Part shown: positions 1 through 8,121 of the stretch, piece after piece
Position numbering within the stretch: the first letter of the stretch is position 1
How the letters are laid out: every line of letters begins with the position of its first letter
IMG/VR virus record: IMGVR_UViG_3300030328_004203
Location: 1-45,157 of that record
Length of the DNA: 45,157 nucleotides
Strand: one strand, 5' to 3'
From: a virus
Notes under the pieces: generated by a model
What the model saw: the letters and a program-made list of their open reading frames with translations, nothing else
What the model was told of the DNA's origin: nothing
The model's database searches: none
Program-made: the position numbers and the translations under genes

Positions 1-205
1 TTTGCCCCTTCTTTTTAGAATCTTTATGATGCTTTTTGCGTTTTTCGAAAGCAGCTTTGAGGCGCTCTTTAATCTTTTCTCTATCAACCTTCTTCTCTGG
101 CTTAGGTCTCTCTGGCTTTTCCTTGTCAGGTCCAGCCTGTGCCGTTGTTAATGAAGCTGCAAATAGAGCAACTAATCCAATTTTAAGAATATTTTTCATA
201 TACAT
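1..205 (-). CDS. Small secreted lysine-rich protein, 3' end outside window
   Basis: The reading frame is open from the start to the left edge, so the C-terminus is missing. The visible part (about 66-68 residues) begins with a signal peptide: KN, then a hydrophobic stretch ILKIGLVALFAASL and a signal-peptidase-I-like TTAQA-G site. The mature part is extremely rich in Lys, Glu, Pro and Arg (for example RPKPEKK and KRKKHHK) and probably disordered. Two in-frame ATGs are possible (205 and 199). The first is better spaced from the AGG-containing stretch upstream. It lies 27 bases after the NTF2-like gene and is probably the next gene of the ribonucleotide reductase operon. No function is recognised. 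An exported basic protein acting in the periplasm is an inference from the signal peptide only. Confidence 0.6.
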   Translation of the reverse strand, partial: MYMKNILKIGLVALFAASLTTAQAGPDKEKPERPKPEKKVDREKIKERLKAAFEKRKKHHKDSKKKGQ

Positions 206-232
206 AGTTATTTACACCTTTATTGAAGGATA

Positions 233-586
233 TTACCCTTTAAAAGCTCTTATAGCTCTGATTTTGCCTTCGTTATTAAACTCAATTATATCAACTACTG
301 TAATCTCTTCAGCTTTTTCGTCATTACCACTAATAATATCAATTTCTGCAACTAATGTGTTTGGCTTGTTCTCATCTTGCCACATATTAATAACTTTAAT
401 TGCTATTCTTTCTACTGAGTCGAAGATTTGCTTCATCGCAATAAAAACGTTTATCTTTCCTTCTGCCTCAATGCTCCAATCTCTAAGCGTTGCTTTTTCA
501 TCGAACATTTTGTCTAATCCTTCTAAATTCTTTTCAGAAAATAGTCTGAAATATTCCGTTGCTTCGTAACTTCTGTTATCTTTCAT
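233..586 (-). CDS. NTF2-like / SnoaL-like fold small protein
   Basis: This 117-residue protein has the pattern of the NTF2-like (SnoaL) cone fold. An N-terminal helix (YEATEYFRLFSEKNLEGL) is followed by a short strand region (DEKATLRDW), a helix, and then three long strands alternating hydrophobic and charged residues, ending IIEFNNEGKIRAIRAFKG. That last pattern, 'D.i.fn.dGKI..i.a', is typical of polyketide-cyclase-like and nuclear transport factor 2 family proteins. It starts one base after the nrdB stop codon, so it is co-transcribed with nrdA-nrdB. Known members bind small hydrophobic ligands or act as isomerases. The substrate here cannot be told. Confidence 0.7.
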   Translation of the reverse strand: MKDNRSYEATEYFRLFSEKNLEGLDKMFDEKATLRDWSIEAEGKINVFIAMKQIFDSVERIAIKVINMWQDENKPNTLVAEIDIISGNDEKAEEITVVDIIEFNNEGKIRAIRAFKG

Positions 587-587
587 A

Positions 588-1601
588 TTAAAAATCGTCT
601 TCTAACGAACCTGCTTGTTGGTATTCTCTAACCCGTCTCTCAAAGAAATTACCCATTGCTTGAACATCAACAACTTCACCAAGCCAAGGGAATGGATTCT
701 TATCAGAAGGGAATCTGTACTCTAGCCCAATTCCTTCAAGTCTCCTGTTGCCGATATAGTGCATGTAATCTACAAACATATCAGCATTAAGCCCAAGTAT
801 ACCTCGCGGTAAAACATCATGAGCGTAAGCTATCTCAAGCTCAACTGCCTTCTTAATATGTTCTGTGAATTCTTCTTGTATAGCTTTAGTCCAAATCTTT
901 GGATTCTGTTCGATGAGAGTATTAATCAGATAAGTACCAAACTTAATATGAGAACTCTCGTCGCGTAAAGTATATTTGATTTGGTCAGCTACACCTTGCA
1001 TCTTGTTTTGTCTACCAAGAGCTAGAAGCATGGCAAAGCCACTAAAGAAGAATATACCTTCGCACACAATCCAGTATGTAAGGAAGTTCCTAAGTAGCTC
1101 TTTCTTACCTTCTAATGTAGTAGCGGTAAAGTCTGGCCTGTTGATATCTGTTGTAATCTCCATCAAGAAGTCGTCTTTAGCTTTTATAGAAGGTATGTTT
1201 TCGTAAGCTCTATAAACTTCATCTATCTTAAGATCCAAAGAATCACAAACATAAACAATAGTAAGATTATGAAGGCTCTCCTCAAACGCTTGACGTAGAA
1301 TATATTGACGACACTCAGCATCAGTAACGTGCCTAAAACCAGTAAGGAGTAAATTATTCCCAACAAGAGACTCGGAACCAGCAAAAAAGCCGAGCGAACG
1401 TTTAACCAAAAGTTTTTCATCGTCTGTTATTTCTCCGTTTTTCCATTGCTTAATATCGTCTGCCATCGAAATTTCAGTTGGCATCCAATTGTTAGCACAT
1501 CCTTTTAAGAATAAGTCCCATGCGACTTTGTGCTTATGAGGTAATATACAATTTACCCCTGCAACATTCTTACTTATGAGTTCTCCTGTTTTCATTGGCA
1601 A
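588..1601 (-). CDS. nrdB: Ribonucleotide reductase class I small subunit (R2), tyrosine-less
   Basis: This 337-residue R2 subunit provides the dimetal cofactor that generates the radical for NDP reduction by NrdA. The six expected metal ligands are visible: E77 (GSES), E108 and H111 (FEESLH), E181 (VCEG), E215 and H218 (DESSH). The first ligand is Glu where E. coli has Asp. The position four residues after H111, where E. coli has the radical Tyr122, is Ile115 (HNLTI). This recalls the class Ic R2 of Chlamydia, which has Phe there and a Mn/Fe cofactor. The C-terminus (GSLEDDF) is the usual acidic tail that docks on NrdA. The start overlaps the nrdA stop by 10 bases, with a GAGG Shine-Dalgarno-like element 7 bases upstream. 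Confidence 0.96.
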   Translation of the reverse strand: MPMKTGELISKNVAGVNCILPHKHKVAWDLFLKGCANNWMPTEISMADDIKQWKNGEITDDEKLLVKRSLGFFAGSESLVGNNLLLTGFRHVTDAECRQYILRQAFEESLHNLTIVYVCDSLDLKIDEVYRAYENIPSIKAKDDFLMEITTDINRPDFTATTLEGKKELLRNFLTYWIVCEGIFFFSGFAMLLALGRQNKMQGVADQIKYTLRDESSHIKFGTYLINTLIEQNPKIWTKAIQEEFTEHIKKAVELEIAYAHDVLPRGILGLNADMFVDYMHYIGNRRLEGIGLEYRFPSDKNPFPWLGEVVDVQAMGNFFERRVREYQQAGSLEDDF

Positions 1602-4051
1602 GCCTCACAAGCTTCTGGGTTAGCGATTGAACAAGCAACCATTTCTTCTTCTGTATATTCTTTACCCTCTGTATCTGCCTCTGTCTCTCCTGTTGATTTC
1701 TCAACTTTGGAGGCAGCTCTATTTCTTAAATAGTATGTAGTCTTGAGTCCTTTTTCCCAAGCCGCCATATAAATATCATTTAAATATTTTAATGAAGTGC
1801 CTTTATTATAAAGGTTAAAAGATATCCCTTGGTCTATCCATTTCTGCCTAGCTGCATTACATTCAATTAGTTTAAACATATCACGGTCAAAGGCGGTCAT
1901 GTATTTCTCTTTAAGATGCTTAGGTATGTCTAAAAGGCTAACATCTCCGTCTACCTCTTTAACTGCTTCAGCAAACTGTGGGTTCCAAATACCTTCTTTC
2001 TTCATGTCATCTACGAATTGTTCGTTCGTGATGTAGAAGTTTCCACTTTTGTTTTCGTAGACGAACAGGACTGAGAAGTTCGGTTCGATGCTCTGCTCCA
2101 CACCGTTGATATAACCAATAGTGGCAGTAGGAGCAATTGCCATGGTGTTACTATTGCGCATTCCATATTTTGTTATGTGTTCTCTGAGTGCTTCCCAGTC
2201 TATATTTTCGCTACCTACTTCAGTCTTTTTAACCCCACGTTTAGCCATAAGCGTATTGTAGGTATCTATTGGTAGAATATTCTTCTCCCATAGAGAACCA
2301 GAGTAGGTCTTGTAAGCTCCTCTCTCTTTAGCTAACTCACTAGATGAAAGTATAGCATTATAAGAAAAGAACTCTGTTAAATCATCTATAAACTCAACAG
2401 CTTTATCTGAATCGTATTGTATATCAAGAATTTGCAATACGTCATGAGTAGCCATCATACCTAGTCCAACTGGGCGATGCTGCATATTAGCATTTCTAGC
2501 CTCTTCTGTTGGGTAAAAATTTAGGTCGATTACGTTGTCAAGGATTCTAATAGCCGTCTTTACGGTAGAGGCCAAAAGCTCCCTGTCGATTCTGAGTTGT
2601 TTAGCTTCACTAGGGACTCTGAGATGATTCTTAAGATTGACAGAGCCAAGATTACATACAGCAGTTTCGCCAATTTCCGTTTTAATGCCGTTTTCATAGC
2701 TAGACGCCTTCGTGTGCAGAAGTATTTCTGTACAAAGGTTTGAACTATGTACTACACCCAAATGTTGATTGCTGTAACGAATATTTGAGGGGTCTTTGAA
2801 CGTAATCCATGGGTGAGATGTCTCGAAAAGAACCTTTAACATCTTTTTCCATAGATCTTTAGCGTTAACGACACGGTAATTTGATAAATCTCCGTTCTTT
2901 GCCTTTACGCACATTTCGTCGTAAACTTTTTTAAATTCATCACCGAATGTTTCATGTAAATCTCGACAGTCGGATGGGCAAAACATGTACCAATCTTCAT
3001 CGTTTTTTACTTTTTCCATGAATAAATCTGGCACCCAAGAAGCTGTATTCATGTCATGACAGCGTAAGCGGTCATCTCCTGTGTTTCGGCGCAAATTGAG
3101 AAAATCTTCAAAATCAAGATGCCAAGGTTCGAGATAGGCACAGCCAGCTCCCGGCCTTTTACCTCCTTGATTTACTGCGACGAGTGTGTCATTGAGGATT
3201 TTGAGCCATGGCACAAGACCTCCAGAAATCCCGTTTGTGCCTTTGATAAAAGCGCCAGATGCACGAAAATTAGAAACATCAAAACCCAAACCTCCAGCAT
3301 ATTTACTCTTACGAGCTTCTTGCCAGACTCCCTCGAAGATTCCGTCAATACTATCATCAAATGTATTTAAATAACATGAGCTTAATTGTGAGTGAGTAGT
3401 TCCACTATTAAAGAGAGTAGGGGTGGAAGGAGTGTACAACATATTGCTAAATAAATTATAGAACTCAATTGCTCTCTCTTCTTTATTTTCTTCATTTATT
3501 GCTAAGCCCATGGCTACCCTCATCCAAAAGGCTTGAGGAGTTTCCATTATCTTGTTATTCAATCTTATAAAGTATCTATCAATTAAAATTTGCAGACCTA
3601 AATATTTGAATAAAGAATCTCGTTCTGGCTGCATAGCTTCTGAAATCTTCTTTAGATCGAAATCCAGAATTTTTGCAGATACTATTTCTGCTTTAACTAA
3701 TTTTTTTATATTTTGTACAAATACTTTCCTGTATTGTAATTCAAAAGTATCGCTGTCTACGCTCTCCCTAAATACTTCCTTATATAGAGCGTTGGCAGCT
3801 AGCGCGCTAGCGACTTTACTATAATTAGGCTCTTTTTCTATTTTAGCTCTAGCAGATAAGATTAAAGCATCGTCAATCTGTTTAGTTGTTATCTTATCAT
3901 AAAGCTGAAGTCGGGCATCTAATATGATTTCGCTTGCCGAAACCCCATTACCTTCAATACCTTGGCATGCTCTGTATACACATTTGTTTATTTTTTCTAC
4001 GTTGAATTCCTCTAATTTTCCGTTTCTTTTTTTGACTCTTATGCTCTGCAT
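1592..4051 (-). CDS. nrdA: Ribonucleotide reductase class I large subunit
   Basis: This 819-residue catalytic subunit reduces ribonucleoside diphosphates to deoxyribonucleotides. An N-terminal ATP-cone (about 1-90, starting IRVKKRNGKLEEF) gives overall activity control by ATP/dATP. Active-site residues are present: C226 (SSCYLN), N438-C440-E442 (NLCTE), C466 (AVCNLGS), the PTATIG phosphate-binding loop near 641-646, and the radical-relay pair Y773-Y774. The C-terminal tail carries the CxxC redox shuttle C815/C818 (EACEACQ) re-reduced by thioredoxin or glutaredoxin. It is the first gene of the nrdA-nrdB unit and is full length for the family. A consensus-like promoter lies 40 bases upstream. 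No clear ribosome-binding site precedes the ATG. Confidence 0.97.
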   Translation of the reverse strand: MQSIRVKKRNGKLEEFNVEKINKCVYRACQGIEGNGVSASEIILDARLQLYDKITTKQIDDALILSARAKIEKEPNYSKVASALAANALYKEVFRESVDSDTFELQYRKVFVQNIKKLVKAEIVSAKILDFDLKKISEAMQPERDSLFKYLGLQILIDRYFIRLNNKIMETPQAFWMRVAMGLAINEENKEERAIEFYNLFSNMLYTPSTPTLFNSGTTHSQLSSCYLNTFDDSIDGIFEGVWQEARKSKYAGGLGFDVSNFRASGAFIKGTNGISGGLVPWLKILNDTLVAVNQGGKRPGAGCAYLEPWHLDFEDFLNLRRNTGDDRLRCHDMNTASWVPDLFMEKVKNDEDWYMFCPSDCRDLHETFGDEFKKVYDEMCVKAKNGDLSNYRVVNAKDLWKKMLKVLFETSHPWITFKDPSNIRYSNQHLGVVHSSNLCTEILLHTKASSYENGIKTEIGETAVCNLGSVNLKNHLRVPSEAKQLRIDRELLASTVKTAIRILDNVIDLNFYPTEEARNANMQHRPVGLGMMATHDVLQILDIQYDSDKAVEFIDDLTEFFSYNAILSSSELAKERGAYKTYSGSLWEKNILPIDTYNTLMAKRGVKKTEVGSENIDWEALREHITKYGMRNSNTMAIAPTATIGYINGVEQSIEPNFSVLFVYENKSGNFYITNEQFVDDMKKEGIWNPQFAEAVKEVDGDVSLLDIPKHLKEKYMTAFDRDMFKLIECNAARQKWIDQGISFNLYNKGTSLKYLNDIYMAAWEKGLKTTYYLRNRAASKVEKSTGETEADTEGKEYTEEEMVACSIANPEACEACQ

Positions 4052-4091
4052 TGGATATATTAATTACACTTACTGATCGCCCTAAAACACT

Positions 4092-4120
4092 ATTCTATTA
4101 TAAACTTTTGATTTGGTCAA
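4092..4120 (-). promoter_or_regulatory. Sigma-70-type promoter for nrdA-nrdB
   Basis: On the minus strand TTGACC and TAGAAT are separated by exactly 17 bp. The -35 overlaps the TGA stop codon of the polymerase gene. The predicted start leaves a leader of roughly 33 bases before the nrdA ATG, longer than at the other promoters of this window. Both hexamers depart from consensus, so the call is moderate. Confidence 0.5.
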
Positions 4121-6684
4121 GCAATATCCTTCAGTTCTGACAACTTTGTGAATATTTTCTGACTTTGTATGCCAATATCATCAATAAAAACCGCATCCTC
4201 CTTTTTGAGGGCTTTAATTATCACGACATCGTCCTTACTAGGCAGTTTGCCGTTTATTAGCTTACTCTCCTCTATCTTAGCATTGAATTGCAGCGCCGTA
4301 ATGGACCCTGTCTCGTCAGAACAAGTCAATCTAATGTAAGTAGACCCCTTTCTGGACTTACCCTTGAAATAGTCCTCTACTGTTGATATAAAGAGGACTC
4401 TAGTTCCCACTCTAGACTCGTTTACGTCTCGTATAGAAGTGAGATTATTAACTTTGTCGCTGTAGACCTCTTTCAACGACTTAGCGTGAGAATATCCGAG
4501 AAGCTTCTTCTCGTAGTACCAATTAGCAAGACTTTCAGACTTACTGTTTTGTTGGTAAATTTCTTTATATGGAGTATACTTCTTTTTGATAGTTTCAAAT
4601 CTAGATCCTCTCACATAGACTTTGCCGTCCTCATCTTTTCTATCGACAAGATTTTTAATAATATTAATTAAATCAAATTTATATTTTTCTCCTAAATTAT
4701 ATGCTATCCTCTTCTCTCTTTGTGTTAGTAGATTCCATAATTGAGCCTCTAATACAATCTTACTTCTAGACTGAGGAAACCCTTCAAATGCTCCTGCTTG
4801 TATCAGTGCAGATAAAACACCTATACCTACCTTTGCTTCACTAGCAGCTTGGAATACTTCAAACTTATTACTAAACTCTGCTCTAAAGTCGTTAAGCTTT
4901 TCAATAGTCTTATCCGAAATACCTTTTATAGATGTAAGACCATATCGAATGTTTTCAGACTCAATACTAAAATCCATTTTAGACTTAGTAATATGAGGTG
5001 GTAAAAGTTTAATATTAAATAAATCCAACTCTGTCTGTACTTTGTTTACTTCAGATAGTGGGTCTGGTTCGTGTTTTGTCATCTTTAGGAGAGACAAGAA
5101 GAACTCTTTAGGGTATGTAAACTTCAAGTGAGTTGTAATAGCGGCCAAGGCAGCGTAGCAAATAGAATGAGACTTATTAAAGGAGTAGTTAGCAGAATCT
5201 TCTAATACGCCCCATAGCACATCTCCGACTTCTTCGCCAAGTTTATTTTCTTTAACCTTATCAACAATCTTCTTCTTCCACTCTTTAACCTCTTTAACTT
5301 TCTTCTTACCTACAATACGTCTTAGGATTTCAGCTTCATCAAGAGTAAAGCCTATCTTATGAGCCATCTGCATCATCTGTTCTTGATAAAGACAGACTCC
5401 TCCTGTACTCTTTAAAATATCATCAAAGAAAGGATGAATAACTTCATAGACATCATGGTTCGCATAGTCAGAATATTTCTTAACAAAACCCAAAGCTCCC
5501 GGTCTGCCTAACGCAAGTACAGCACTAAGCTCTTCTAGATTTTTAGGCTTTACATCTTGACAAACTCTATAGTTCGTATCTGCCTCTATCTGGAACAGGC
5601 CATGAGGCGTTTTCAGATCTTGTAAATTCCTATATATGCTAGGATCATCAAGGTCAATATCTGTCACTTTTAATCCTACTTGCTGGCAAACATCATGCAC
5701 AACAGAAACACTTCGTAGACCTAAAATATCCAACTTGACATTGAATAGGGAAACCCAGTTCATATCATAAGATGAGACTACAGCTTTATCGCTGGTTAGC
5801 TCAACTGGACAACTATCCTCTAGTTGGTCATAAGACAATAGTACTCCAGAAGCATGAACACTCTTGTTTTTAATTAGGCCGCGTAATTTTAGAGATATTT
5901 GATAAGCCTCCCTATTTTCTTTTTCGTCAGCCCATTCTTTAAATTCTTTTACTTCATCGTAGGTTTCTTTGAGGTCTTTTACTTGACCAAAAATTTTAGG
6001 GATGAAGCCAGAAATAGTATTCATCTCTGTCTCGCTTTTGCTGGCTACAATCTTACCGCACTCTTTAATTAACAGCTTACCACTTAATGTGTTGAGGGTA
6101 AGTATCTTAGCGGTCTTACCTTTGAATTTACTGTCAATATAATCTAACACTTTATGCCTGTTGTAATAACAAACATCGTTGTCAATATCAACCATAAGAT
6201 TGCCGTCAAGATACGTAACCCCGTCTACTACTTGCTTTTTAGCTCGAATTTTAGATATGAACCTCTCAAAGAACAAACTGTATTTGATTGGATCTAAATT
6301 AGTAATGCCAAGTAAGAATAAGACGAAGCTACCCGCTGCCGAGCCACGACCTAGACCAATAGGAATGTCGCTCTGTTTGCAAAAATTAATAACATCCCAA
6401 GTGAGTAGCATGTAATCAACAAAGCCAAGCTCCTCCATAATACCAATCTCGTACTCAGTTCTCTCTGTATACCGTTTAGACTTGGAAGAATCAAGCTCTC
6501 CTGACTCTATCTTTTCTTTATAACCCGCAAAACAAAGCTTACGCAGTATTTGACTATTATCATCTTCGTCGCTGATGTCGTGTTCGCGTTTAGCTTCATC
6601 GGTAATTTCAAATGAAGGCAACCTTACTCCGTGTAACGGTAGGTCTATCTTTTTAAACTTTTTTAAAAATGTATTTGTGGTCAT
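4117..6684 (-). CDS. dnaE: Family C DNA polymerase (DNA polymerase III alpha core) without PHP domain
   Basis: This replicative DNA polymerase has 855 residues from the chosen ATG. The nucleotidyltransferase palm is clear. The GLGRGSAAGS signature is at about 110-118, catalytic aspartates D166 and D168 lie in VDIDND, and the third Asp is D319 in VKLDILGL, matching the three palm aspartates of bacterial DnaE. Fingers, a helix-hairpin-helix segment (YGLTSIKGISDKTIEKL) and a C-terminal OB-fold (from about 745) follow. The N-terminal PHP domain normally fused to this protein is missing and is encoded two genes upstream. I chose the ATG at 6684 because it forms an ATGA overlap with the exonuclease stop. 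An in-frame ATG at 6714 would add ten residues. Confidence 0.95.
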   Translation of the reverse strand: MTTNTFLKKFKKIDLPLHGVRLPSFEITDEAKREHDISDEDDNSQILRKLCFAGYKEKIESGELDSSKSKRYTERTEYEIGIMEELGFVDYMLLTWDVINFCKQSDIPIGLGRGSAAGSFVLFLLGITNLDPIKYSLFFERFISKIRAKKQVVDGVTYLDGNLMVDIDNDVCYYNRHKVLDYIDSKFKGKTAKILTLNTLSGKLLIKECGKIVASKSETEMNTISGFIPKIFGQVKDLKETYDEVKEFKEWADEKENREAYQISLKLRGLIKNKSVHASGVLLSYDQLEDSCPVELTSDKAVVSSYDMNWVSLFNVKLDILGLRSVSVVHDVCQQVGLKVTDIDLDDPSIYRNLQDLKTPHGLFQIEADTNYRVCQDVKPKNLEELSAVLALGRPGALGFVKKYSDYANHDVYEVIHPFFDDILKSTGGVCLYQEQMMQMAHKIGFTLDEAEILRRIVGKKKVKEVKEWKKKIVDKVKENKLGEEVGDVLWGVLEDSANYSFNKSHSICYAALAAITTHLKFTYPKEFFLSLLKMTKHEPDPLSEVNKVQTELDLFNIKLLPPHITKSKMDFSIESENIRYGLTSIKGISDKTIEKLNDFRAEFSNKFEVFQAASEAKVGIGVLSALIQAGAFEGFPQSRSKIVLEAQLWNLLTQREKRIAYNLGEKYKFDLINIIKNLVDRKDEDGKVYVRGSRFETIKKKYTPYKEIYQQNSKSESLANWYYEKKLLGYSHAKSLKEVYSDKVNNLTSIRDVNESRVGTRVLFISTVEDYFKGKSRKGSTYIRLTCSDETGSITALQFNAKIEESKLINGKLPSKDDVVIIKALKKEDAVFIDDIGIQSQKIFTKLSELKDIA

Positions 6685-7319
6685 AGTTCTAATGAATATT
6701 TTAAACGGTTCCAAACTTTTAAATTAAGCTCCAAATCAACAATAGCGTTATGGAGTTTTTCGTAATCATGATCTATATCAAACTCTTTACCTAAAAAAGT
6801 TAAACTAGATTTTATTCCTTTTACTCTTGTGTTATATATTCTATATTGGTATTCTGTAAAGTCTTCTTCTGGCTTGTAAGGGACTTCCATCTTAATGCCT
6901 CTGGCTACACAATTAGTATCAATAATTTTAGGAAGTAATGGTCTATAGTCTTTACCAGCTAATTTATACAACTCTTTTATAAGATAAATATCAAAGCCTA
7001 ATATATTATGTCCAACTACATAGTCTGCTTCATCTAGCCATTTAGTAATTGTAGGCAAGGTCTGTTTTAAGCTTTTAGCGTGTTTATTAACGTAATCCTC
7101 GTCGTAGCGAGTAATTCGTGCTGCGTCTTCACTTATTTTAAAGTCTGTGTCCCACTTAATATAATAATCTTTTTCGTCAAGCTTCTTAGTGCCGTCTGTC
7201 TTAATCATAGAAACCTGCCAAGATACGTTGTGGCAAAAGTTTAAGCATAGATTATATGTTTCGCAATCAATAAAGACTACTTTTTTATCTTTCCTAAATC
7301 TTAGTAGATGCTCGTCCAT
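6681..7319 (-). CDS. DnaQ-like 3'-5' exonuclease (DEDDh)
   Basis: This 212-residue proofreading-type exonuclease shows all five DEDDh catalytic residues: D18 and E20 (FIDCET), D110 (GHNILGFD), H190 and D195 (HNAIVD). It lies between the PHP gene (TAATG overlap) and the polymerase gene (ATGA overlap), so the three proteins should be made in equal amounts. In PolC of Firmicutes the same exonuclease is inserted inside the PHP domain of the polymerase. Here the order PHP, exonuclease, polymerase is kept, but as separate ORFs. A GGAGG Shine-Dalgarno-like element sits about 10 bases before its ATG. It most probably acts as the epsilon-like proofreading subunit. Confidence 0.92.
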   Translation of the reverse strand: MDEHLLRFRKDKKVVFIDCETYNLCLNFCHNVSWQVSMIKTDGTKKLDEKDYYIKWDTDFKISEDAARITRYDEDYVNKHAKSLKQTLPTITKWLDEADYVVGHNILGFDIYLIKELYKLAGKDYRPLLPKIIDTNCVARGIKMEVPYKPEEDFTEYQYRIYNTRVKGIKSSLTFLGKEFDIDHDYEKLHNAIVDLELNLKVWNRLKYSLEL

Positions 7320-8080
7320 TACGCTTGAGCCTCCTTCCAGCTTTCAAAGCTAAACTCATTAGAACAAAGATGATCGAACCTAGGATTATCAAGGGTGGTC
7401 CTATTATTAATACAGCGAAAAGTAAGGTAAGCCTTGAAATCGTCCCTATTTTCATAGTAGACAGACTTAACGGGTAATGATTGCATCTTGTTTTCATTGC
7501 AATATGATTCAACTTTCTTTTTAATTATATAATCAAACGGCATATCGTTGTCTTCGACAAAGAAGACAGGTTTAGTAAATTCAAATTTAGGAAAACATAC
7601 TGAAAAAGTCAATGAGTTCTTAAACAGGAATGAGTCATAGAAAGGAGCGCAAAGCTGTAAGTCGTTATCGTCCCAATGTTCCTCAAGCACAGAAAAGTCT
7701 ATTCTTGGTTGGTAATAAAAACCATCACAAGCTGCGTAGCTAGAAATCTTAATTAGCTTTTTGTAGCCCGCATCGTTCTTGGCTAAGATAACAAACTTAG
7801 ATTCCGTGTCTAACGATTCTCTAGACTTATCTTTACTGTCATTACAAACAGAGACTCTATATCCAAAGACAAGTTTAATACCTGCTTCACTAAAGTTCTT
7901 GTAAGCCTCAAGGAACCCGTTCATACTGTCCTCGACAAGAAATACGGACTTTAGGTTATTGCGCTTCGCTATCTCAACTATAGATGATGGATAGTCGCTA
8001 CGCTGCTCTTCTACATCTTCTAGAGTCAAAATAGACCTTCCGATGCTGTAATGCGATTTAAATAAGGGAATAGACTTCAT
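7319..8080 (-). CDS. Stand-alone PHP domain of DNA polymerase III alpha, degenerate metal site
   Basis: This protein (253 residues from the first ATG) matches the N-terminal PHP domain of DnaE in layout. It starts PLFKSHYSIGRS, equivalent to the family's 'f.hLh.Hs.ySllDG', and continues with IVEIAKRNNLKSVFLVEDS and then AGIKLVFGYRVSV, equivalent to 'a...G...laitDh' and 'gikpi.G.e.yv'. Most metal ligands are altered: HxH is replaced by FKSH, the TDH triad by VEDS, and the Glu after the glycine by Arg. A nuclease or phosphatase activity is therefore unlikely and a structural role is more probable. An alternative TTG start at 8113 is less likely because the ATG at 8080 aligns with the family N-terminus. 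Confidence 0.8.
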   Translation of the reverse strand: MKSIPLFKSHYSIGRSILTLEDVEEQRSDYPSSIVEIAKRNNLKSVFLVEDSMNGFLEAYKNFSEAGIKLVFGYRVSVCNDSKDKSRESLDTESKFVILAKNDAGYKKLIKISSYAACDGFYYQPRIDFSVLEEHWDDNDLQLCAPFYDSFLFKNSLTFSVCFPKFEFTKPVFFVEDNDMPFDYIIKKKVESYCNENKMQSLPVKSVYYENRDDFKAYLTFRCINNRTTLDNPRFDHLCSNEFSFESWKEAQA

Positions 8081-8091
8081 CCTGTTTATAC

Positions 8092-8120
8092 AGGATACAA
8101 CATACTGAATCAAAAGTCAA
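8092..8120 (-). promoter_or_regulatory. Putative internal promoter for PHP-exonuclease-polymerase
   Basis: On the minus strand TTGACT and TATCCT are 17 bp apart, next to the stop codon of the upstream nuclease gene. The -10 ends 11 bases before the PHP ATG, so the transcript would have only a very short leader. A second TTGAC five bases upstream makes the exact -35 uncertain. Confidence 0.4.
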
Positions 8121-8121
8121 G

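Noticed and set aside
36-569. 177-residue rightward ORF
   Set aside because: It is antisense to the signal-peptide protein and the NTF2-like gene, both of which have recognisable composition or fold and fit the operon.
4117-4160. Polymerase C-terminus as a truncated gene
   Set aside because: The OB-fold is complete and the next gene's promoter begins at the stop codon. Nothing suggests a missing segment.
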